Of a stretch of DNA of 64,000 nt, positions 60,963 through 64,000 are shown one piece after another. The translations under genes were made by a program, and so were the position numbers. The stretch is from the NCBI GenBank assembly GCA_905250115.1, contig CAJNOI010000016.1:427980-491979 (forward strand). Reading direction: 5' to 3'. The notes below the pieces were generated by a model. The model searched no databases and had not been told where the DNA came from. It saw nothing but the letters and a program-made list of their open reading frames with translations. Within the stretch, counting starts at the first letter, position 1. The number at the start of each line of letters is the position of its first letter. The stretch is from Adineta steineri (lineage: Eukaryota; Rotifera; Eurotatoria; Adinetida; Adinetidae).

Positions 60963-60985
60963 CTTTCACACCCACCCTCGAGATA
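60932..60985. repeat. TGTGGG-type palindrome 6 (degenerate)
   Basis: AGGTGTGAGTGTGAGTGTGA faces TTTCACACCCACCCTCGAG. The matching end of repeat copy 1 (about 50255-50315) has a decayed version. Confidence 0.65.
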
Positions 60986-61403
60986 TGAATCGTTCTTCTT
61001 TTATTGGTAGTTTTAAGAAAATTACCGAAGCGCATTCTCTTTTCAATTATGTCGAGAAATATCCACGGCGTCTAACTATTAGTGCACATGGTTTCATTCC
61101 ACATTCTTATTACGAGTATCGATATACTCGTCCTTCATGTAAATGATTATATTCATATAGTAATTATCTAATTGTTTTTGACTATTTCATTATATCATTT
61201 CATGTGTGTCTTATATTTTTTTCTTATTCAATTAAAATAAACTTAGAAAACTATCTTCATGGTGGGTTTCTGCTGAATAAATTTAACCCTATATTATTAA
61301 GTATACCGATATCTTTGAGATCAGTATTAATGTGTTTCTTTTTGTTAATTTTACTTTATTAGCTGATGTACATCTACATATGAAAATAAAATGAATATAT
61401 TTA

Positions 61404-61465
61404 AGGGTATGAGTGCGGGTGTGGTTCGAGTATTTAATTTACTACACACCCACACCCCCAATATG
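61404..61465. repeat. TGTGGG-type palindrome 7
   Basis: AAGGGTATGAGTGCGGGTGT faces ACACACCCACACCCCCAA across an AT-rich centre. Confidence 0.65.
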
Positions 61466-61715
61466 TAATCGAACGATTTACTAATAGAACTCGTATCATT
61501 TCTTTCAGAAAAGAGTCAGTGGATCTACAGAATGAGGATTACTTGTAATATAAAAGCAGTCTTCTCAAATCAGTAGGAAAATATTGGTAAAAGAACTTGC
61601 GCCGCACAGACGCTCTTCGATGTAAAAATGAAATAAACCAAAACAATTACACTGTTCACATAAAATTATAAGCTATCCGTACGATAGTATTGTTCAGAAA
61701 TGTCCTCATCTGAGT

Positions 61716-63021
61716 TCAATCCAGCTTTTTAGGTCGATGTGGAGCTTGAGGCGTTGTTATTATTGGTCTTGGCGTTGAAACTGTGAAGTTTTTTGGGACA
61801 TAGACGCCCATTAAGTCATGATATTTAACAGACAAAGATTTCAATTTATCATCCGTCGCATTACCATTACATCTGTTACTATTGCACTCATAATCAATAT
61901 TAAAAGAATTGATAGTTAGTTGATTTGGAATCAATGACACATGTGTTTGCATGCTGAGAGGCGGCCAATATGGACTACCACAACGTCGCTTCCCTCCGTT
62001 CAGCATGCTCTCGCACAGACCGTTTGTACAATTGATCAAATTAGTTTCCGAAGCTAAAACACGTACAAAAATAGTCATATGTTCGGTTTCTCACTATTTT
62101 CACGCGATATATTTCTGAACATCAGCGCATTTATACGATTTTCGATCGGTACGTCTTGGAGAAGTGTACTTTTTAGAGTTTTACGAAGTGGCTTTTTTGG
62201 AATAGCCAGGTAAAGTTAAGTGACTTATATTGCAGGGCAAAACTTATTCGACAAGTTGATATTCTCAGAAAAGTATTCCCACCTAAATTACGAGTTTGAA
62301 GTTTATCGAAAATGTTTTCATCAATTTCAAGACAACATCGAAGCACACGTCTCTGAACAAACGTCCAAAACAGGTGCGAACAGCTAATCTACACTATCAA
62401 GTGAATCAAAGTATGGGCCAAGGTTCTCTGAGAAAAATTTTCTTCGCTCTGTTAACATGAGCTGGTATTACCTGGGGTATTGAGCGACTTATTATAACAT
62501 TCTACTTGCGACGGTGTGGTGCCACTATTGAGAATAGCGGAGAGTTCTCTTCGCAGTGGTCTATAATCAAGTCGATGAAAATGATTAAAAACTTCACTAA
62601 TATAGAAGATATCGCAGTCATTTGCATAACAACAAAAGAAATTGAACTTTGTGGTCATACTAAATGGATTGAAATAAAGTCGAAAGTATTGATCGATGTC
62701 GTAATAAATATCTTCTATGTTTGTACTATCATTCGTTTGAAATCCATTAAATCTAATATTCGCTTCCTGCTTGCCGTAGTCGATTTCCACCGAAGCCCTG
62801 CAGAAAGGCAGAGTAACTTGCTGACACTTAGACGGCAATTGGAATGATGGATTGCTGAGTGGTATCGAGGCGCTACATGTAAATACACACCGGATAGTAT
62901 CAGGTTCAGATGCCGTTGATCTTGTTTCATTATTCGGATGAACGTTCATGCCATAAGAAGATCCGAGTAGGAACAGTACTAAAAGTGTCCATAATAACAA
63001 AGTCGATTTATAATTGTTCAT
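61716..63021 (-). CDS. Cysteine-rich secreted protein, Ly6-like spacing, 295 aa
   Basis: Two exons, 63021-62472 and 62053-61716, join in phase 1. The signal peptide is STLLLWTLLVLFLLGSSYG. The mature protein has two cysteine-rich halves. The first runs from IRCVFTCSASI through FCRASVEI to NFFCCYANDCD. The second runs from LINCTNGLCESM to DYECNSNRCNGN. CC-x(3)-D-C and C-N-x(3)-C-N near the end of each half recall the terminal signature of Ly6/uPAR three-finger domains, but the match is loose. Several N-glycosylation sequons are present. A Pro/Thr-rich tail (STPRPIITTPQAPHRPKKLD) follows, with no hydrophobic C-terminus for a GPI anchor, so secretion is more likely than surface anchoring. The 418-bp intron is long for this genome. 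Confidence 0.75.
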
Positions 63022-63272
63022 CAGTTGTGTTAAAGAAATTGGTTAGTTGTTAGAGAAGGTTGTATTTGAATGATGTGAAGCTACACGTTCTCTTTTAAGA
63101 GTAAAATTATCAGTAACGAAATGATAACGCACGACAACGAAAAACGACGTCATAGCAAAAGATACGACGATGAAGCTGCTAAAAAATAATGGCCGCCTCT
63201 GCGACAGTAAGATAACAAATCGTTGAACCATTCTCCCACTATTTCAGCGCCGTTCGAATATATCATGAAACT

Positions 63273-63332
63273 TAGAGTGTGGGTGAGAAAGCAGTTCTCC
63301 TCCGTTTTATCCACACTCACACTTTCGACGGT
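63273..63332. repeat. TGTGGG-type palindrome 8 (degenerate)
   Basis: TAGAGTGTGGGTGAGAAAG faces TATCCACACTCACACTTTCG, with 'cagttctcctccgtttt' between. Confidence 0.6.
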
Positions 63333-63619
63333 TGACATTCTATATTTATTTCCGATATTTTCTGTTCATCGGTATTGTTCACTTAAATATCATAAGCGAA
63401 CTAACATAAACATGGATTGAAATATATATCACAACACATTGGACTGGTGTTTTAATTATTTCATTACTATTTGTTTTTCGAAAGACCAATGTAAGGAGCA
63501 AATTATGATACAAGTAGCCATGAATTTTTATGTATAGATCTGTTCTAGTGTGACATGGTTACGAATTTACATATTAGTAACGGTTGTAGTTGTACCATCT
63601 GTTATAAACATTATTTTAA

Positions 63620-63681
63620 ATCTTGAGGGTGTGGGTGTCAGTGACGGTATTGTGTTCATTTCACACCCACACCCTCAAGAT
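63620..63681. repeat. TGTGGG-armed palindrome 9, perfect 19-bp arms
   Basis: ATCTTGAGGGTGTGGGTGT (63620-63638) and ACACCCACACCCTCAAGAT (63663-63681) are exact reverse complements around a 24-bp spacer. This is the best-preserved member and defines the outer sequence ATCTTGAGGG of the family. Confidence 0.95.
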
Positions 63682-63845
63682 GGTAGAGATGATCAGTAGG
63701 ATAATTATTATATGATAGACAAGTAAATTATCATGATACTAAATCGAATAATATATTCCTTCATTCAGAGTGATACTCAATACTTTGTTGCTTTTTCAAC
63801 TAAGTTTTATATTGCCAATATATTCAACTAAACAATGAGGATACG

Positions 63846-64000
63846 TGAATGTATGAAAGTATTGTAATCATTCTATATATGCTTCTCACTCATATACTCA
63901 AGAAAAGATTCTCTTTATCTATTAATCAATGTTTAATTTTAACATTTATTCTTTCAAAATGAAATAACACAGATCCATTAATTATTCGCATCTTTCTTGT
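63846..64000 (+). repeat. 155-bp duplicated block, copy 2 (runs off the window)
   Basis: Matches 53081-53235 to the last base of the window. In copy 1 the block leads directly into the 3' end of the 108-aa gene, so the duplication probably continues beyond 64000. Confidence 0.9.

Larger units (their letters stand above)
59596..61715. other. Intergenic accessory region with repeats
   Basis: Contains a two-copy tandem duplication (59690-60000), palindromes 5, 6 and 7, and copy 2 of the 800-bp repeat (60149-60962). Open frames across 59683-60194 are just translations of these repeats. The sequence after 61000 is AT-rich with no gene seen. Confidence 0.6.
63022..64000. other. Right-edge intergenic region
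   Basis: Upstream region of the Ly6-like gene, then palindromes 8 and 9 and the second copy of the 155-bp block reaching the window edge. No gene seen. Confidence 0.6.

Noticed and set aside
47183-63681. A true telomere within the window
   Set aside because: Tracts are short, inverted in pairs and flanked by unique sequence and genes on both sides.

Overview
This window looks like nuclear DNA from a small, AT-rich, intron-dense animal genome, most likely a bdelloid rotifer (Adineta/Rotaria type). Coding regions are broken by many very short GT-AG introns, mostly 34-90 bp. The gene content is animal: a TSSK-type kinase, an NR1-type nuclear receptor, a CFAP54 ciliary gene and a Kv-type channel. 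The right-hand 17 kb is littered with short TGTGGG tracts, the telomeric repeat known from bdelloids. The taxon is an inference; gene models were built by hand and checked for reading phase across every junction.

Layout. 1-4.3 kb: an odd Kv-like channel and an unrecognised Ser/Thr-rich protein, both minus strand. 4.3-15.3 kb: a gene-poor, repeat-rich stretch. It holds a small secreted peptide gene (10.17 kb), a 92-bp tandem array whose monomers each carry a hairpin (12.2-13.0 kb), and inverted copies of a dispersed element. 15.3-33 kb: compact conserved genes, namely mitochondrial aldehyde dehydrogenase, a single-C2 protein, a TSSK-like kinase, a nuclear receptor, an hnRNP H/F-like RNA-binding protein, a stand-alone ZnF-UBP protein, a CaaX-tailed vWA protein and a FAM227 (FWW motif) protein. 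33.3-46.8 kb: a complete 37-exon CFAP54 gene (3,313 aa), head-to-head with FAM227. A separate intronless DUF4139-like secreted protein gene sits antisense in its one large intron.

47-64 kb: an accessory, subtelomere-like zone in which every gene lies on the minus strand. These are a possibly myristoylated membrane protein with three C-terminal repeats, a secreted leucine-rich-repeat protein, a 108-aa unknown, a 961-aa vWA protein and a Ly6-like cysteine-rich secreted protein. Between them lie at least nine TGTGGG-armed palindromes, two copies of an 800-bp non-coding repeat, a 155-bp duplicated flank and a hAT-like MITE.

The ciliary theme (CFAP54, FAM227, possibly the TSSK and ZnF-UBP genes) marks the conserved core. 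The right end is the part most likely to hold something undescribed: a family of palindromic elements built from telomere-like repeats.
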